A stretch of DNA of 64,000 bases from an uncultured Pedobacter sp. (GCF_946480185.1 NZ_CAMLIG010000004.1:124001-188000); one strand, 5' to 3'. Positions 35,699 through 45,496 are shown, counted from the stretch's first letter. The notes: a model not told the origin generated them from the sequence alone. Translations and numbers: made by a program.

Positions 35699-37873
35699 AT
35701 GTCAATAATCAGATTTCAAGCGCTTCAGTCGGTATTGGGCAGAACAATACCTGAGGTTAAGGCTCCATCAACAAAAATTTCTGACTTCTTCGGCCAAAAC
35801 GTTTTTGACAAACCAAAAATGAAAGCTTATATGTCGAAAGAAGCTTTCCAGGCAATTCTTAATGCAGGAGAAAATGGCACACCTATAGAAAGAGATATTG
35901 CCGAGCACATCGCAGCAGCAATGAAATCATGGGCAATGAGCAAAGGTGTTACACATTATACTCACTGGTTCCAACCTTTAACCGGTACCACTGCCGAAAA
36001 ACACGACTCGTTTTTTGAGCCTGCTTCAGATGGAACTCCTGTAGAAAAATTTTCTGCTGATGCTTTAGTTCAACAGGAGCCAGATGCGTCTAGTTTCCCT
36101 AACGGCGGAATTAGAAGCACATTTGAAGCTCGTGGATATACCGCTTGGGATCCAACTTCACCAGCATTTATTTTTCGAGGCACATTATGTATACCAACAG
36201 TATTTGTTGCCTATACTGGAGAATCTTTAGATTACAAAGCACCATTATTAAAAGCATTATCTGCTTTAGACAAAGCAGCTGTAGATGTTTGTAGCTATTT
36301 TGATAAAGGCATTGCTAAGGTAAATGCGTCTTTAGGTATTGAGCAGGAATACTTTTTAGTGGATTTAGCATTATTTAATGCTAGACCAGATTTATTGTTA
36401 ACTGGAAGAACACTTTTCGGTCATTCATCTGCAAAAAACCAACAACTAGAAGATCATTACTTTGGTTCAATCCCAGAAAGAGTTGTTGCTTACATGCAGG
36501 ATTTTGAAGCCGAAGCGCTTCAATTAGGTATTCCATTAAAAACTCGCCATAATGAGGTTGCACCTTCTCAGTTTGAGTGTGCTCCTTTATATGAGGAAAT
36601 CAACTTAGCAATTGACCACAACCAATTGTTGATGGATTTAATGGACAAAGTTGCAAAAAGACACAATTTCAAAGTTTTAATGCATGAAAAACCTTATGCA
36701 GGTGTAAACGGATCTGGAAAACACAACAACTGGTCTTTGATTACAGATACTGGTAAAAATCTTTTGGCTCCAGGAAAAACTCCAAAAAACAACTTAATGT
36801 TTTTGACGTTTTTTGTCAACACCATTAAAGCAGTTCATGAGCATGCAGATTTATTGAGAGCTTCTATCGCATCAGTAAACAACGATCACCGTTTAGGTGC
36901 AAATGAGGCTCCTCCAGCTATCATCTCTATTTTCTTGGGAAGTCAATTAAGTGATTTATTGGATGAAATTGAGACTTCTAAAGTAGCTAAAAAAGTAAAA
37001 GACGAGAGCTTAATGTGGCATGGCATTCCAAAAATCCCTACCATATTATTTGACAATACAGATAGAAACCGTACTTCGCCATTTGCATTCACTGGTAACA
37101 AATTTGAATTAAGAGCAGTTGGATCTTCTGCAAACTCATCAAGCCCAATGACGGTTTTAAACACCATCATGGCGGACCAACTGGTTAAATTCAAAGCTGA
37201 AGTTGATAAATTGATCAAAAAAGGTGAGAAAAAAGATTTAGCTATCGTTAATGTATTAAGAAAATACATCAAAGAATCTAAGAGCATCCGTTTTGAAGGT
37301 AATGGTTACAGCGACGAATGGACGCAAGAAGCAGAAGCTCGTGGTTTGTCAAACATCAAAACTACTCCAAAAGCGTTAGATGCTTTAATTTCAGAGAAAA
37401 CCACCAAACTTTATAATGAAACTGGTGTTTTCTCTCCAAGAGAGCTACATGCCCGTCATGAGATTTTATTGGAAGAGTATTATAAAAAATTACAGATTGA
37501 AGGTCGTGTAATTGGTGAGTTGGTAACAAACGTTATTATTCCGGCTGCAATTGGCTATCAAAACACACTTATTGACAACGTTAAAGGCCTAAAAGATATA
37601 GGTTTAGATGAAGAAACTTACGGCGCACAGATATTGATTATTAAAGAAATATCTAAACACGTAAACTTTATCAAAGACAACGTTCATGCAATGATTGAAG
37701 AACGCAAAATTGCTAACAAATTGGAAGATTCTCGTGAGAAAGCAATTGCTTACGATGAGAAAGTAAAATCATATTTTGCTCCAATCCGTTACCACGTTGA
37801 TAAATTAGAGTTGATGATTGATGATAACCTTTGGCCTTTACCAAAGTTCAGAGAATTGTTATTCATTAAATAA
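35699..37873 (+). CDS. glnN: Glutamine synthetase type III
   Basis: It makes glutamine from glutamate, ammonia and ATP. At 724 residues it fits GSIII (about 700-730), not GSI or GSII. Family signatures include IEQEYFLVDLALF, TRHNEVAPSQFECAPLYEE, MHEKPYAGVNGSGKHNNWSL (substrate and metal region) and NNDHRLGANEAPPAIISIFL. FTGNKFELRAVGSSAN follows. It forms a dodecamer in studied members. The gene is single, with a strong terminator downstream. No PII or ammonium transporter gene is adjacent. The start is the ATG at 35699. Confidence 0.96.
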   Translation: MSIIRFQALQSVLGRTIPEVKAPSTKISDFFGQNVFDKPKMKAYMSKEAFQAILNAGENGTPIERDIAEHIAAAMKSWAMSKGVTHYTHWFQPLTGTTAEKHDSFFEPASDGTPVEKFSADALVQQEPDASSFPNGGIRSTFEARGYTAWDPTSPAFIFRGTLCIPTVFVAYTGESLDYKAPLLKALSALDKAAVDVCSYFDKGIAKVNASLGIEQEYFLVDLALFNARPDLLLTGRTLFGHSSAKNQQLEDHYFGSIPERVVAYMQDFEAEALQLGIPLKTRHNEVAPSQFECAPLYEEINLAIDHNQLLMDLMDKVAKRHNFKVLMHEKPYAGVNGSGKHNNWSLITDTGKNLLAPGKTPKNNLMFLTFFVNTIKAVHEHADLLRASIASVNNDHRLGANEAPPAIISIFLGSQLSDLLDEIETSKVAKKVKDESLMWHGIPKIPTILFDNTDRNRTSPFAFTGNKFELRAVGSSANSSSPMTVLNTIMADQLVKFKAEVDKLIKKGEKKDLAIVNVLRKYIKESKSIRFEGNGYSDEWTQEAEARGLSNIKTTPKALDALISEKTTKLYNETGVFSPRELHARHEILLEEYYKKLQIEGRVIGELVTNVIIPAAIGYQNTLIDNVKGLKDIGLDEETYGAQILIIKEISKHVNFIKDNVHAMIEERKIANKLEDSREKAIAYDEKVKSYFAPIRYHVDKLELMIDDNLWPLPKFRELLFIK

Positions 37874-37896
37874 TGCTTAAAGCAGAAAACTAAATT

Positions 37897-37932
37897 AAAA
37901 AAGCCGTTTCCTTTAAAAGAAACGGCTTTTTT
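37897..37932 (+). terminator. Rho-independent terminator after glnN
   Basis: AAAAAAGCCGTTTC pairs perfectly with GAAACGGCTTTTTT over an 8-base loop. The symmetry allows it to also serve the convergent yjbQ gene. Confidence 0.93.
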
Positions 37933-37977
37933 AATTTACAAATTTAGTGTTGAGTGTTTTTGATTGCACCTTGAATA

Positions 37978-38406
37978 TTAGAAACCAGTCCCCCAGGCAG
38001 TAACCAACAACTTTCTTGCACCGCCATAATTACGATCTTCACAAAAGTAAATTCCTTGCCAAATACCTAAAGCGAGTTTCCCATTCCTAATTGGGATGCT
38101 TACAGAACTGCCTAAAAGTGCACTTTTTAAATGAGCTGGCATATCGTCAGAACCTTCATAATCGTGTTTATAATCCGGATCGTTTTCTTTTACTGTTTTA
38201 CTAAAAAACATTTCGAAATCTTGCCTAACCGTTGGGTCTGCATTTTCATTTACGCATAAAGAAGCAGAAGTGTGCTGAATAAAAACCTGCAACATACCTA
38301 TTTTAATTTCGGATATATTGGGTAAACAGGCCTCCACCCTATTCGTAATAATATGAAAACCTCTTGATTTTTGTTCTAATACCAACAATTCCTGAAAAAA
38401 CAGCAT
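37978..38406 (-). CDS. yjbQ: Secondary thiamine-phosphate synthase family protein (YjbQ/UPF0047)
   Basis: This 142-residue protein of the YjbQ family has signature segments GMLQVFIQHTSASLCVNENA, RQDFEMFF, HLKSALLGSSVSIPI and GIWQGIYFCEDRNYGGARKL. The conserved His, Cys and acidic residues form the proposed active site. E. coli YjbQ has weak thiamine-phosphate synthase activity, but the true role of the family is uncertain. It starts 3 bases after the stop of the GH25 gene, so the two are likely co-transcribed. Confidence 0.92.
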   Translation of the reverse strand: MLFFQELLVLEQKSRGFHIITNRVEACLPNISEIKIGMLQVFIQHTSASLCVNENADPTVRQDFEMFFSKTVKENDPDYKHDYEGSDDMPAHLKSALLGSSVSIPIRNGKLALGIWQGIYFCEDRNYGGARKLLVTAWGTGF

Positions 38407-38409
38407 CTT

Positions 38410-39297
38410 TTAAAGATTTACTTTTTGAATCAACAACGCACTTAAATCTTCCTCTTCCCCATTAAAAACGTTCATATCTACTTTGTGTTTAATTCCATCT
38501 ACCTTGGCATTATCAGCATGTTGCCAAAAATCCCAATGTGTGTCTTTGCTTAACTTTAACCTTGGCTGGTAATAATGCGCAATCCATAATGGATAGTCTT
38601 CAAATTCGTCTTTTAAATGATCTTTATAAAACTGGTACCCGGTGTAAATTATAGGTTTTACTTTCGTTGTCTTCTCTACTTCGTCTAAAAAATCCTGAAT
38701 ATTCGGAATCAATTCATTTCTACTTAAGCCAGAAGCCTCCTCAATATCAATTACAGCAGGCAAATCCCCTGGTTCCATTTTCACAGTCTGCAAAAAAAAT
38801 CTTGCTTGCCAAATTCCAGATTTATTGGGTTTAAAATAATGGTAAGCACCTCGTATAACTCCAGCATTTTTAGTTTCACGCCAATTTCTTTGGAAATATG
38901 AATCAACCAAAGTAATACCCTCAGTAGCCTTTATAAATGCGAAAGACACCTTTACACCGTTATAATCCACTTTTGCCACTTTATTCCAGTCAATTTTGCC
39001 TTGATAATATGAAACATCAATACCATGAACGTAATATTTACGAGGGATACGAATTCCAAATTGCTCATATTGTGGATATTCGTCGAAAACAAATAAGTCT
39101 CTGAACCACCTACTTGTTGAAACGGCAGATTTAATCACCTTTCCATAATAGAATGGAGATAATACCAATACAGCTATTAAAAGGAGAACAAATTTAAACT
39201 TTAGGGAACTTCTTTTTTTTACTTTTGACTTACGTGGTGCGTAATTTCTTTTTTTTACAGTAGTTCTTTTGGCAACAACTTTTTTTGGGGGAGGCAT
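38410..39297 (-). CDS. Membrane-anchored GH25 lysozyme
   Basis: This 295-residue protein has a very basic N-terminus, one membrane helix at about residues 33-50 (FKFVLLLIAVLVLSPFYYG) and a GH25 muramidase domain from about 85. Catalytic residues are visible in HGIDVSYYQGKIDW and PAVIDIEEASG (the D-x-E pair). IRGAYHYFKPN and PIIYTGYQFYKDHL are typical. It would cleave peptidoglycan from the periplasmic side, in remodelling or defence. It probably forms an operon with yjbQ. Confidence 0.92.
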   Translation of the reverse strand: MPPPKKVVAKRTTVKKRNYAPRKSKVKKRSSLKFKFVLLLIAVLVLSPFYYGKVIKSAVSTSRWFRDLFVFDEYPQYEQFGIRIPRKYYVHGIDVSYYQGKIDWNKVAKVDYNGVKVSFAFIKATEGITLVDSYFQRNWRETKNAGVIRGAYHYFKPNKSGIWQARFFLQTVKMEPGDLPAVIDIEEASGLSRNELIPNIQDFLDEVEKTTKVKPIIYTGYQFYKDHLKDEFEDYPLWIAHYYQPRLKLSKDTHWDFWQHADNAKVDGIKHKVDMNVFNGEEEDLSALLIQKVNL

Positions 39298-39344
39298 TAA
39301 AATTAGATTATAAAAACATGTATCTCTAAAAAACGATCAGCAGT

Positions 39345-40427
39345 TTAAATTACAAACTTTTTGTTCAAATACTCATAAAAACGGTCTACTGTAACTTGTT
39401 TGTGTTCCCAATCGTTTTTAATTGAATAGTTTTTTTGTAGGAAGTTATCTGCCGCTTCAAAACTTTCAAACCTATTAACTATTTCAATTGCCTCGCTGTA
39501 TGCTAAGTTGTAACCGTTAAAAAGCTCTTTTATAAAAACCATTTTATCATTAATGCTAATTGCAGCTTTTAGATCCTCTAACTTTTTACCTTGTCTATGG
39601 TTACTTGGTCCGCTTGCTTTATTTAATTTTGCCGATAACATTTCATTTAATGTTAAAGGCTTTTCTGCATTTGTATAAGAAGAAAGATCACTTGCATTAA
39701 CTGCTGAAAACTGATGATCCGATTTTAAATGTTGTTCGTTTACCTCTATTGCTGAAGGTTGACTAACTTTAACTTCTTCAGGTATTGGATCAACTTTCCT
39801 TACTGGTATTTGCGGAACAATAGTATTTTCTACTTTATCAGTTACAACGCTGTGCTTCTCCACAACATCACTTTGAGTATCTTCTTTAATCATTAAAAAA
39901 GGCTCGATATCTTCCTCCTCATCAACTAAAGTATTTTCGCTGTCGGGTTGCTTTTCATCTAAAACAATAAATTCTTCTGGCTCCGCTACAGGCGCATTTG
40001 ATTTTTCTTCTAATAAACGCAGTTCATCATTGCTTAATGGCCTATCAAAAACTTCCTCAACAGCAATCTTCTTTTCAAAATCAAAAATCATTTCCGTAGG
40101 CTCTTCATCTAAAGAAAAACTGAACCTATTTTTACGCTCTTCCTCTGCCGGAATTTCTAATGGTTTTTCGTCAGTTTTTGGTTCTTCGATATGAGAAACT
40201 TCGGATTGACGCGTTGGATTTGGCGGAGTTACTTGTTCTACATCATAGCGTTTCTCAGTTATTTTTTTCAAAATCTCAATATGGTCAATCAAAAAGTCGG
40301 CATTAGCTGTAAAAAGTTCCAGTTCTAACAAATTGATTTTATTAGTACTAGCTAAATATTGTTGCTGTTCGCCTAATTCTTCAATAATATTTCCGATTTT
40401 TTTTAAAATCTGTGACTTATCCATCAT
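39345..40427 (-). CDS. Acidic protein of unknown function with disordered middle
   Basis: The product has about 360 residues and I do not recognise a family. The N-terminal 60 residues look helical (MMDKSQILKKIGNIIEELGE). Residues 70-260 are rich in Glu, Pro, Asp and Ser and probably disordered. The C-terminal part, from LTLNEMLSAKLN on, is predicted helical with YNLAYSEAIEIVNRFESFEA, so the middle may tether two folded ends. There is no signal peptide or membrane helix. The frame also has an ATG at 40454. I chose 40427 because an exact -7 box at 40475-40482 gives it a leader of about 40 bases. It is divergent from tdk. Confidence 0.72.
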   Translation of the reverse strand: MMDKSQILKKIGNIIEELGEQQQYLASTNKINLLELELFTANADFLIDHIEILKKITEKRYDVEQVTPPNPTRQSEVSHIEEPKTDEKPLEIPAEEERKNRFSFSLDEEPTEMIFDFEKKIAVEEVFDRPLSNDELRLLEEKSNAPVAEPEEFIVLDEKQPDSENTLVDEEEDIEPFLMIKEDTQSDVVEKHSVVTDKVENTIVPQIPVRKVDPIPEEVKVSQPSAIEVNEQHLKSDHQFSAVNASDLSSYTNAEKPLTLNEMLSAKLNKASGPSNHRQGKKLEDLKAAISINDKMVFIKELFNGYNLAYSEAIEIVNRFESFEAADNFLQKNYSIKNDWEHKQVTVDRFYEYLNKKFVI

Positions 40428-40474
40428 GATATTAGAAACGTATATTTTGGGCATTTATGTTGGTAAAACGCTAT

Positions 40475-40482
40475 CAAAAATA
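40475..40482 (-). promoter_or_regulatory. Bacteroidota -7 box for the acidic protein gene
   Basis: On the minus strand the box is TATTTTTG, an exact TAnnTTTG match. It lies 47 bases before the ATG at 40427 and 20 bases before the ATG at 40454. Confidence 0.45.
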
Positions 40483-40531
40483 ACATATAATTCTGATATT
40501 AGCCGAAAGGTTTACAGCTATTGGCACAATT

Positions 40532-41104
40532 ATGTTTAATGACGACAGGTTTAAAAGGAGATATGAGTTGGGTGGAAGCATTGAGGTAATCTGTGGTTCA
40601 ATGTTTTCCGGAAAAACTGAAGAGCTAATTAGAAGATTAAAGCGAGCACAAATAGCTAAACTGCAAGTAGAGATTTTTAAACCCAAAACAGACATCCGTT
40701 ATGATGAAACGGCAGTGGTTTCTCACGATTTAAACTCCATCAACTCTACACCTGTTGAACACTCCTCTGCAATATTACTGTATGGTAGCAATACACAAAT
40801 TGTGGGTATTGATGAAGCTCAGTTTTTTGACGAAGAATTGCCCGAAGTTTGCGTAAAATTAGCCAATAAAGGCGTTAGGGTAATTATTGCTGGATTAGAT
40901 ATGGATTTTGAAGGAAAACCTTTTGGACCAATTCCCGCTTTAATGGCAATTGCAGAAGAAGTAACAAAAGTGCATGCCGTTTGTATGAAATGTGGTGGTC
41001 CGGCCCTATTCAGTTATCGTTTGGTTGAAAATAAAAATCAGTTTTTACTAGGCGAAAAAGAAAATTACGAACCTAGGTGCAGGGTTTGTTTTAATCTGGA
41101 TTAA
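40532..41104 (+). CDS. tdk: Thymidine kinase (type II, TK1-like)
   Basis: It salvages thymidine by phosphorylation with ATP. The 190-residue protein shows the P-loop GSMFSGKT (22-29), the metal-binding [13 protein letters not shown] and [11 protein letters not shown]. The zinc site is made by CMKCGG and CRVC in the C-terminal part. [20 protein letters not shown] is the thymidine-binding lasso region. It is divergent from the acidic protein gene and converges on the S8 protease gene with one base between the stops. Confidence 0.96.
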   Translation: MFNDDRFKRRYELGGSIEVICGSMFSGKTEELIRRLKRAQIAKLQVEIFKPKTDIRYDETAVVSHDLNSINSTPVEHSSAILLYGSNTQIVGIDEAQFFDEELPEVCVKLANKGVRVIIAGLDMDFEGKPFGPIPALMAIAEEVTKVHAVCMKCGGPALFSYRLVENKNQFLLGEKENYEPRCRVCFNLD

Positions 41105-41105
41105 A

Positions 41106-43958
41106 CTATTCTATAACAATCATTTTATTTGCTTTTTGCTGGCCATTAAATAAGCATCTATAATAATAAACTCCTGTTTTTAAACCTGTTAAATTTATCG
41201 ACTCAATATAAAGTCCTTTTTTCAAGTTTTTAGCGAATACATCCTGCACTTTACGCCCCAAATAATCAAAAACCTCTAAACTGGTAAAACCATCGCTTGG
41301 GATACTAATATTTACACTAGTTATTTTTTTTGCCGGATTTGGATAATTCTGCGAAAGTGTAAAAACACTATCAACCTCTATGGGCTTTTCAGCATATTTT
41401 ACACTTGCCGCTAAAGCCGATTTTTTAATATCTTCTAAACTATCTCCAACAATTACAGCGAAGGCTACTTTAACGGTTTTGTTTGGCGCAATTGAATATG
41501 GACCGTTCCCCGTTACACACATCACATCCAAACCGTCACCAGTCCCTAACTCTGTAGCCTTAATTCCACTTGATAAAGTTTGATACTTTTCTGCGGTCGT
41601 AAAATTACCGTCGTATAGCAAATCTGTACCTAATTGATACGAAAGCGGATAAAATAAAGGCGAAGCGCCGTTGCTTAACAACTTAATCCCAGCGTACGGA
41701 CTTAGTGGAGTGCTAGCATAAACATAACTGAGGCTGTTTTTCTCATCATACCTTAACAGGTTTTTCGAACTTTCATCAACATCCCAATCTGTAAATAAAC
41801 CCACATAAACATTGTTCAAAGGTGTTTTATTGGTATTGGTGACATCATATTCTACAATTACATATTTATCATCCGGCGTAGCTTTATAAGCTAACTGTTT
41901 GTGATTTATCAATAAACCGATTGGAGAAACGCTATTGCTATCATTAAAAATAGAAACACCATCATAAGCAAATGCGGGATTTTGAATCCTGGCAACTCCT
42001 TTCACTTTTCTAAAATCATCATTTGTTTCTCCGTTTGATGACCGGGCGTTATTTGAGACCTGTGTAGGCGAGACACCTATCATTAGCGCTCCCTCGTAAA
42101 GCATGGAAAAATCTTTGTAAAGCACTCCCAAACCATTATGTGCGTTAGCTCCACTATAACCTATCCTTCCGTTACTGGTAATTGTTGTATATAGCTGATT
42201 AACGGTAATATTTTGATAATCCAAATTAACAGTGCTGGTGAAAAACTCTTTTGCACTATAGTTTGCAAGTGGATTGCTATAAGTTAACTGAAATAAAATA
42301 TTGGTGTTTTCAGGCGTATTTGAATTAACTACTATTTTAAACGGACCAACACTTTTTGTTTCTGACGCATTAAAAGCGCCTGCATTTCTACTGTCCTGAA
42401 TTATTTTAACATTCGGATTACTGGTGCTGAGCTTAACTTCTAAATTATTGGTTGCCAACAACATATTTTTTAAATCAAAATAGTAGTTTACCGTATCTCC
42501 GGCAGATAAGGATCCATTAGAACTATCCTGTATATTTATTTTCTGATATCTTATTGAAGGACTTGAGCCCTCGGTTACTGCCCTTAAAACGTTCAGCCGC
42601 CCACTACCTAATTGATTATTATAAGGTTGATTTTCGGGCTTGTTTGTATAAATATCATCAGCGCTAAGACGTAATATTTCACCAGCCTGTACTGCTGTTA
42701 TACTGGGATTTTTTGCTAAAACTAAAGCTGCAGCACTGGAAACAATTGGCGTTGCCATTGAAGTGCCGCTTTTATAACCGTAATTATTTGCATTAATGGT
42801 ACTGTATATCCCAGTTCCCGGAGAAGCAATTGCAACATGGTAACCGTAACTTGATGAACTAGCTTTCACGTCATTACTAAGCACATTGGCTACTGCGAAT
42901 GCACCGGAATAAGCAGCCGGATAAACTGGTTCGCTGTTTTTGCCGTTTCCGGCAGCAACTACTACCAAACAGCCTTTACTAACCGCATAATTAATCACAT
43001 CCTGCCCATAAGCGCCGCCACCTGGACCGCCCCAAGAGCAATTTATAATTTTTGCACCATGATCTACAGCGTATATAATACCTTCGTAACCTTTATAAAT
43101 TGCAGTCGAATTATTATCAGCACCTACTTTGATAATCATCAATTTAGCAGTTTTCGCAATACTTGCAATGCCAATTCCATTATTTGTAACTGCAGAAGCC
43201 AATCCACTCACATGTACGCCATGGTCTAACGAATCTGCTGGAATATCCGGATCGTTGTCTTCAACAATTTTTTCTGCAGTAGAACCTACAAAATCCCATC
43301 CCATAAAATTATCTACGTAGCCATCGCCATCATCATCAATACCGTTTATTGGGTCTTTTATATTATGATAAATATTATCAGCTAAATCAACGTGTTGCAA
43401 ATCAGAACCAGAATCCACAATTGCAATCACAACTCCATCAGCGTTTGCCTGGATTGTCCAAGCCTCGGGTGCTTTTACCTGGTTTAGATAGAACTGATTA
43501 CCATTTATATAATCGGGATCATTTGGGGCCTCAAAAGTGTGGTATATAAAACTTGGCTCGGCATACGCAACAGAAGGATTTTTAAGTACTTCATTCACAA
43601 CTTTTTCAATGGCTAACCCACTCTTATATTTGACCTCGTAAATTCGGTTTAAACCCGCATCGTCAATTTTCTTTTGGTTAGCTAATGTTTCTTTTGTCGA
43701 GCTTTTGAATTGATAAATGGGCTTAAAGGAAGTAAAAACTACATCAGCAGTGTTATTGAGTTTTTTAGAACCTACACTGAGTGTTGTTTTTCCTAGCGGT
43801 ACGTCTTTGAACTTTACGATTAAAGTATTTGGAAGATAGTCCGTGGATTGGGTCCCGATTGGCAATTGGTAAATTTTGGCGGGCTTGACAACATCAATTT
43901 TAAATGATGGTAAAACTAAAAACAGAAAAACACTTAATAGCGAAACTATCTTACCCAT
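41106..43958 (-). CDS. Secreted S8 (subtilisin-like) serine protease with type IX sorting domain
   Basis: This 950-residue protein begins with signal peptide GKIVSLLSVFLFLVLPSF. An inhibitor-like propeptide lies at about 40-140. The subtilase domain (about 160-460) has Asp182 in AIVDSGSDLQ, His246 in DHGVHVSGLAS, oxyanion Asn338 in VAAGNGK and Ser400 in SGTSMATP, so it should be active. Beta-rich modules follow. The last 80 residues (LSQNYPNPAKKITSVNISIP to the end) form a type A sorting domain, which marks it for type IX secretion and attachment or release at the surface. It is alone, with a 552-base spacer upstream. Confidence 0.93.
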   Translation of the reverse strand: MGKIVSLLSVFLFLVLPSFKIDVVKPAKIYQLPIGTQSTDYLPNTLIVKFKDVPLGKTTLSVGSKKLNNTADVVFTSFKPIYQFKSSTKETLANQKKIDDAGLNRIYEVKYKSGLAIEKVVNEVLKNPSVAYAEPSFIYHTFEAPNDPDYINGNQFYLNQVKAPEAWTIQANADGVVIAIVDSGSDLQHVDLADNIYHNIKDPINGIDDDGDGYVDNFMGWDFVGSTAEKIVEDNDPDIPADSLDHGVHVSGLASAVTNNGIGIASIAKTAKLMIIKVGADNNSTAIYKGYEGIIYAVDHGAKIINCSWGGPGGGAYGQDVINYAVSKGCLVVVAAGNGKNSEPVYPAAYSGAFAVANVLSNDVKASSSSYGYHVAIASPGTGIYSTINANNYGYKSGTSMATPIVSSAAALVLAKNPSITAVQAGEILRLSADDIYTNKPENQPYNNQLGSGRLNVLRAVTEGSSPSIRYQKINIQDSSNGSLSAGDTVNYYFDLKNMLLATNNLEVKLSTSNPNVKIIQDSRNAGAFNASETKSVGPFKIVVNSNTPENTNILFQLTYSNPLANYSAKEFFTSTVNLDYQNITVNQLYTTITSNGRIGYSGANAHNGLGVLYKDFSMLYEGALMIGVSPTQVSNNARSSNGETNDDFRKVKGVARIQNPAFAYDGVSIFNDSNSVSPIGLLINHKQLAYKATPDDKYVIVEYDVTNTNKTPLNNVYVGLFTDWDVDESSKNLLRYDEKNSLSYVYASTPLSPYAGIKLLSNGASPLFYPLSYQLGTDLLYDGNFTTAEKYQTLSSGIKATELGTGDGLDVMCVTGNGPYSIAPNKTVKVAFAVIVGDSLEDIKKSALAASVKYAEKPIEVDSVFTLSQNYPNPAKKITSVNISIPSDGFTSLEVFDYLGRKVQDVFAKNLKKGLYIESINLTGLKTGVYYYRCLFNGQQKANKMIVIE

Positions 43959-44510
43959 TCATTGCAACAAAAAGAGCATCTAAAGTAATAATTTTAAATG
44001 GAAGCAATGTAAAATACCGATTGATAAAGTTTTAAGTTTTTAATGATAAAAAAACAATAAGAATTAATGCTAACATAGTATTTATTAAAATCACAGCATT
44101 TTAATCCACTTCTTAACATTTTAACAAATTTTAACACCTGTTAATAAACATTTAACAGATACATGACAGTGCTGTGACAATTAAGGTTTCTCTTAGTGTT
44201 ACCTTTACACCAAGTAATTCGAGGTATACCTCATTACTTTTTTAAAGTTCCTATCGTTTAATTTAGGTTTATAATTGGTTAGTTTAAGCTCCACTCTCCC
44301 CGTTTGGAGCTTAACTGTTTTATAAGCTCTTTGTTTTCAGAAATAATCGTGGATTTACTAGTTTAAAACCATTCCCGTAAATTTCACATTTAATTGTTTA
44401 ATTAACTTTTTTAGAGGGATTTATGAAAAATTATTATGTAAACTCTCAATGTTATAAAACAAAAAAGCCACCCATAAGGTGGCTTTTCAATATCATAAAT
44501 AAAACAAGTA
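43959..44510. other. Spacer with two strong hairpins and a promoter-like box
   Basis: This 552-base stretch has no convincing gene. On the + strand TTACCTTTAC near 44200 resembles a -7 box. A stem of AAGTAAT and GAGGT pairing with ACCTC and ATTACTT (44211-44241), followed by six T, comes next. A second stem, TTAAGCTCCA with TGGAGCTTAA, lies around 44282-44312. From 44423 a purine-rich AGAGGG precedes an ATG that opens a 35-codon frame. It may be a small RNA or the leader remnant of a lost gene. The transaldolase terminator lies at its right end. Confidence 0.45.
44461..44487 (-). terminator. Rho-independent terminator after the transaldolase gene
   Basis: On the minus strand AAAAGCCACC pairs with GGTGGCTTTT over a 5-base loop, and further T follow. 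It lies 24 bases past the stop. Confidence 0.9.
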
Positions 44511-45170
44511 TTATTTACCAGCTGCTTTAGCGTGATCTGCTAAAAATTGCGCTAAACCGCTATCTGTTAAAGGATGCTTTAGTAATCCCATAATAGAACT
44601 TAGTGGACCTGTCATTACATCGGCACCAATTTTAGCACACTCAACAATATGAACAGAGTTACGGATAGAAGCCGCTAAAATTTGAGTTTCGTAACCATAG
44701 TTGTCAAAAATCAAACGGATATCCTCAATTAATCCAAAGCTATCCGCACCTATATCATCTAATCTACCTAAAAACGGAGAAACATAGGTGGCGCCTGCTT
44801 TAGCTGCCAATAAAGCTTGCCCAGCAGAGAAAATTAAAGTACAGTTGGTTCTAATTCCTTTATCGCTAAAGTATTTTAAAGCTTTAATTCCGTCTTTAAT
44901 CATCGGAATTTTTACTACAATTTTATCGTCAAGTGCAGCCAAAGCTTCACCTTCTTTAATCATACCTTCAAAATCTGTAGAAATAACCTCGGCACTAACG
45001 TTATCATCAACAATTGCACAAATATCTCTATAGTGTTGTAAAACATTTTTGTCACCAGTAATGCCTTCTTTAGCCATTAAACTTGGGTTGGTAGTTACAC
45101 CGTCTAATACGCCTAAATCCTGAGCTTCTTTAATTTGAGCTAGATTTGCGGTATCAATAAAAAATTTCAT
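44511..45170 (-). CDS. fsa: Small transaldolase, fructose-6-phosphate aldolase family
   Basis: This 219-residue TIM-barrel enzyme forms a Schiff base with Lys87 in KIVVKIPM. Other signatures are MKFFIDTANLAQIKE, DGVTTNPSLMAKEG, NCTLIFSAGQALLAAKAGA and SPFLGRLDDIG. Its length matches the short TalC/FSA subfamily, which includes true transaldolases of the pentose phosphate pathway and fructose-6-phosphate aldolases. Sequence alone does not separate the two, but in Bacteroidota lacking a long transaldolase this is usually the pathway enzyme. It stands alone with its own terminator. Confidence 0.9.
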   Translation of the reverse strand: MKFFIDTANLAQIKEAQDLGVLDGVTTNPSLMAKEGITGDKNVLQHYRDICAIVDDNVSAEVISTDFEGMIKEGEALAALDDKIVVKIPMIKDGIKALKYFSDKGIRTNCTLIFSAGQALLAAKAGATYVSPFLGRLDDIGADSFGLIEDIRLIFDNYGYETQILAASIRNSVHIVECAKIGADVMTGPLSSIMGLLKHPLTDSGLAQFLADHAKAAGK

Positions 45171-45387
45171 AATATTCTAATTTTTGGTTGTTTTAAAATC
45201 GATTACCTTGTTTATGGCATTGCGTTATTTTAATACGTCAAATATATCAGATTCTTTATTAAAACTGGTCTAATATTTGAAAATTCGATACCAATTACAC
45301 ATTTGTGCAATAAAAAAACCAAATTGGATCATTCGGGATAATGTGGCTGAACTAAAATATTTATGATTTTAAAAGGAGAGAAAAAAT

Positions 45388-45484
45388 GGGCTAGCCGTTT
45401 CTATCGCACCGCTACAACTTCCTACCCTTGCTGCGTTCCCACCCTGGGGGAGTTCAGAAGGAGCTGGTCGTAGATGACTAACCC
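45388..45484 (-). ncRNA. ffs: Signal recognition particle RNA (4.5S, small bacterial type)
   Basis: Read on the minus strand, the conserved apical domain CCAGGGTGGGAACGCAGCAA with GGGTAGG is the SRP54-binding asymmetric loop and its GNRA-like partner. The 5' end (GGGTTAGTC) pairs with the 3' end (GGCTAGCCC), closing a hairpin of about 97 bases. After the 3' end a T run (ATTTTTTCTC) acts as terminator. An exact -7 box ends four bases before the paired 5' end. That makes this RNA a useful ruler for the distance between box and transcript start in this genome. Confidence 0.93.
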
Positions 45485-45488
45485 GGCG

Positions 45489-45496
45489 CAAAGGTA
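45489..45496 (-). promoter_or_regulatory. Bacteroidota -7 box for the SRP RNA
   Basis: TACCTTTG on the minus strand is an exact TAnnTTTG match. The RNA's paired 5' end begins 4 bases further on, so transcription starts about 4 or 5 bases after the box. Confidence 0.75.

Noticed and set aside
44423..44530. A 35-codon ORF on the + strand with AGAGGG upstream
   Set aside because: It runs through the transaldolase terminator and into that gene, so it is unlikely to be a complete gene. It is kept only as part of the spacer finding.
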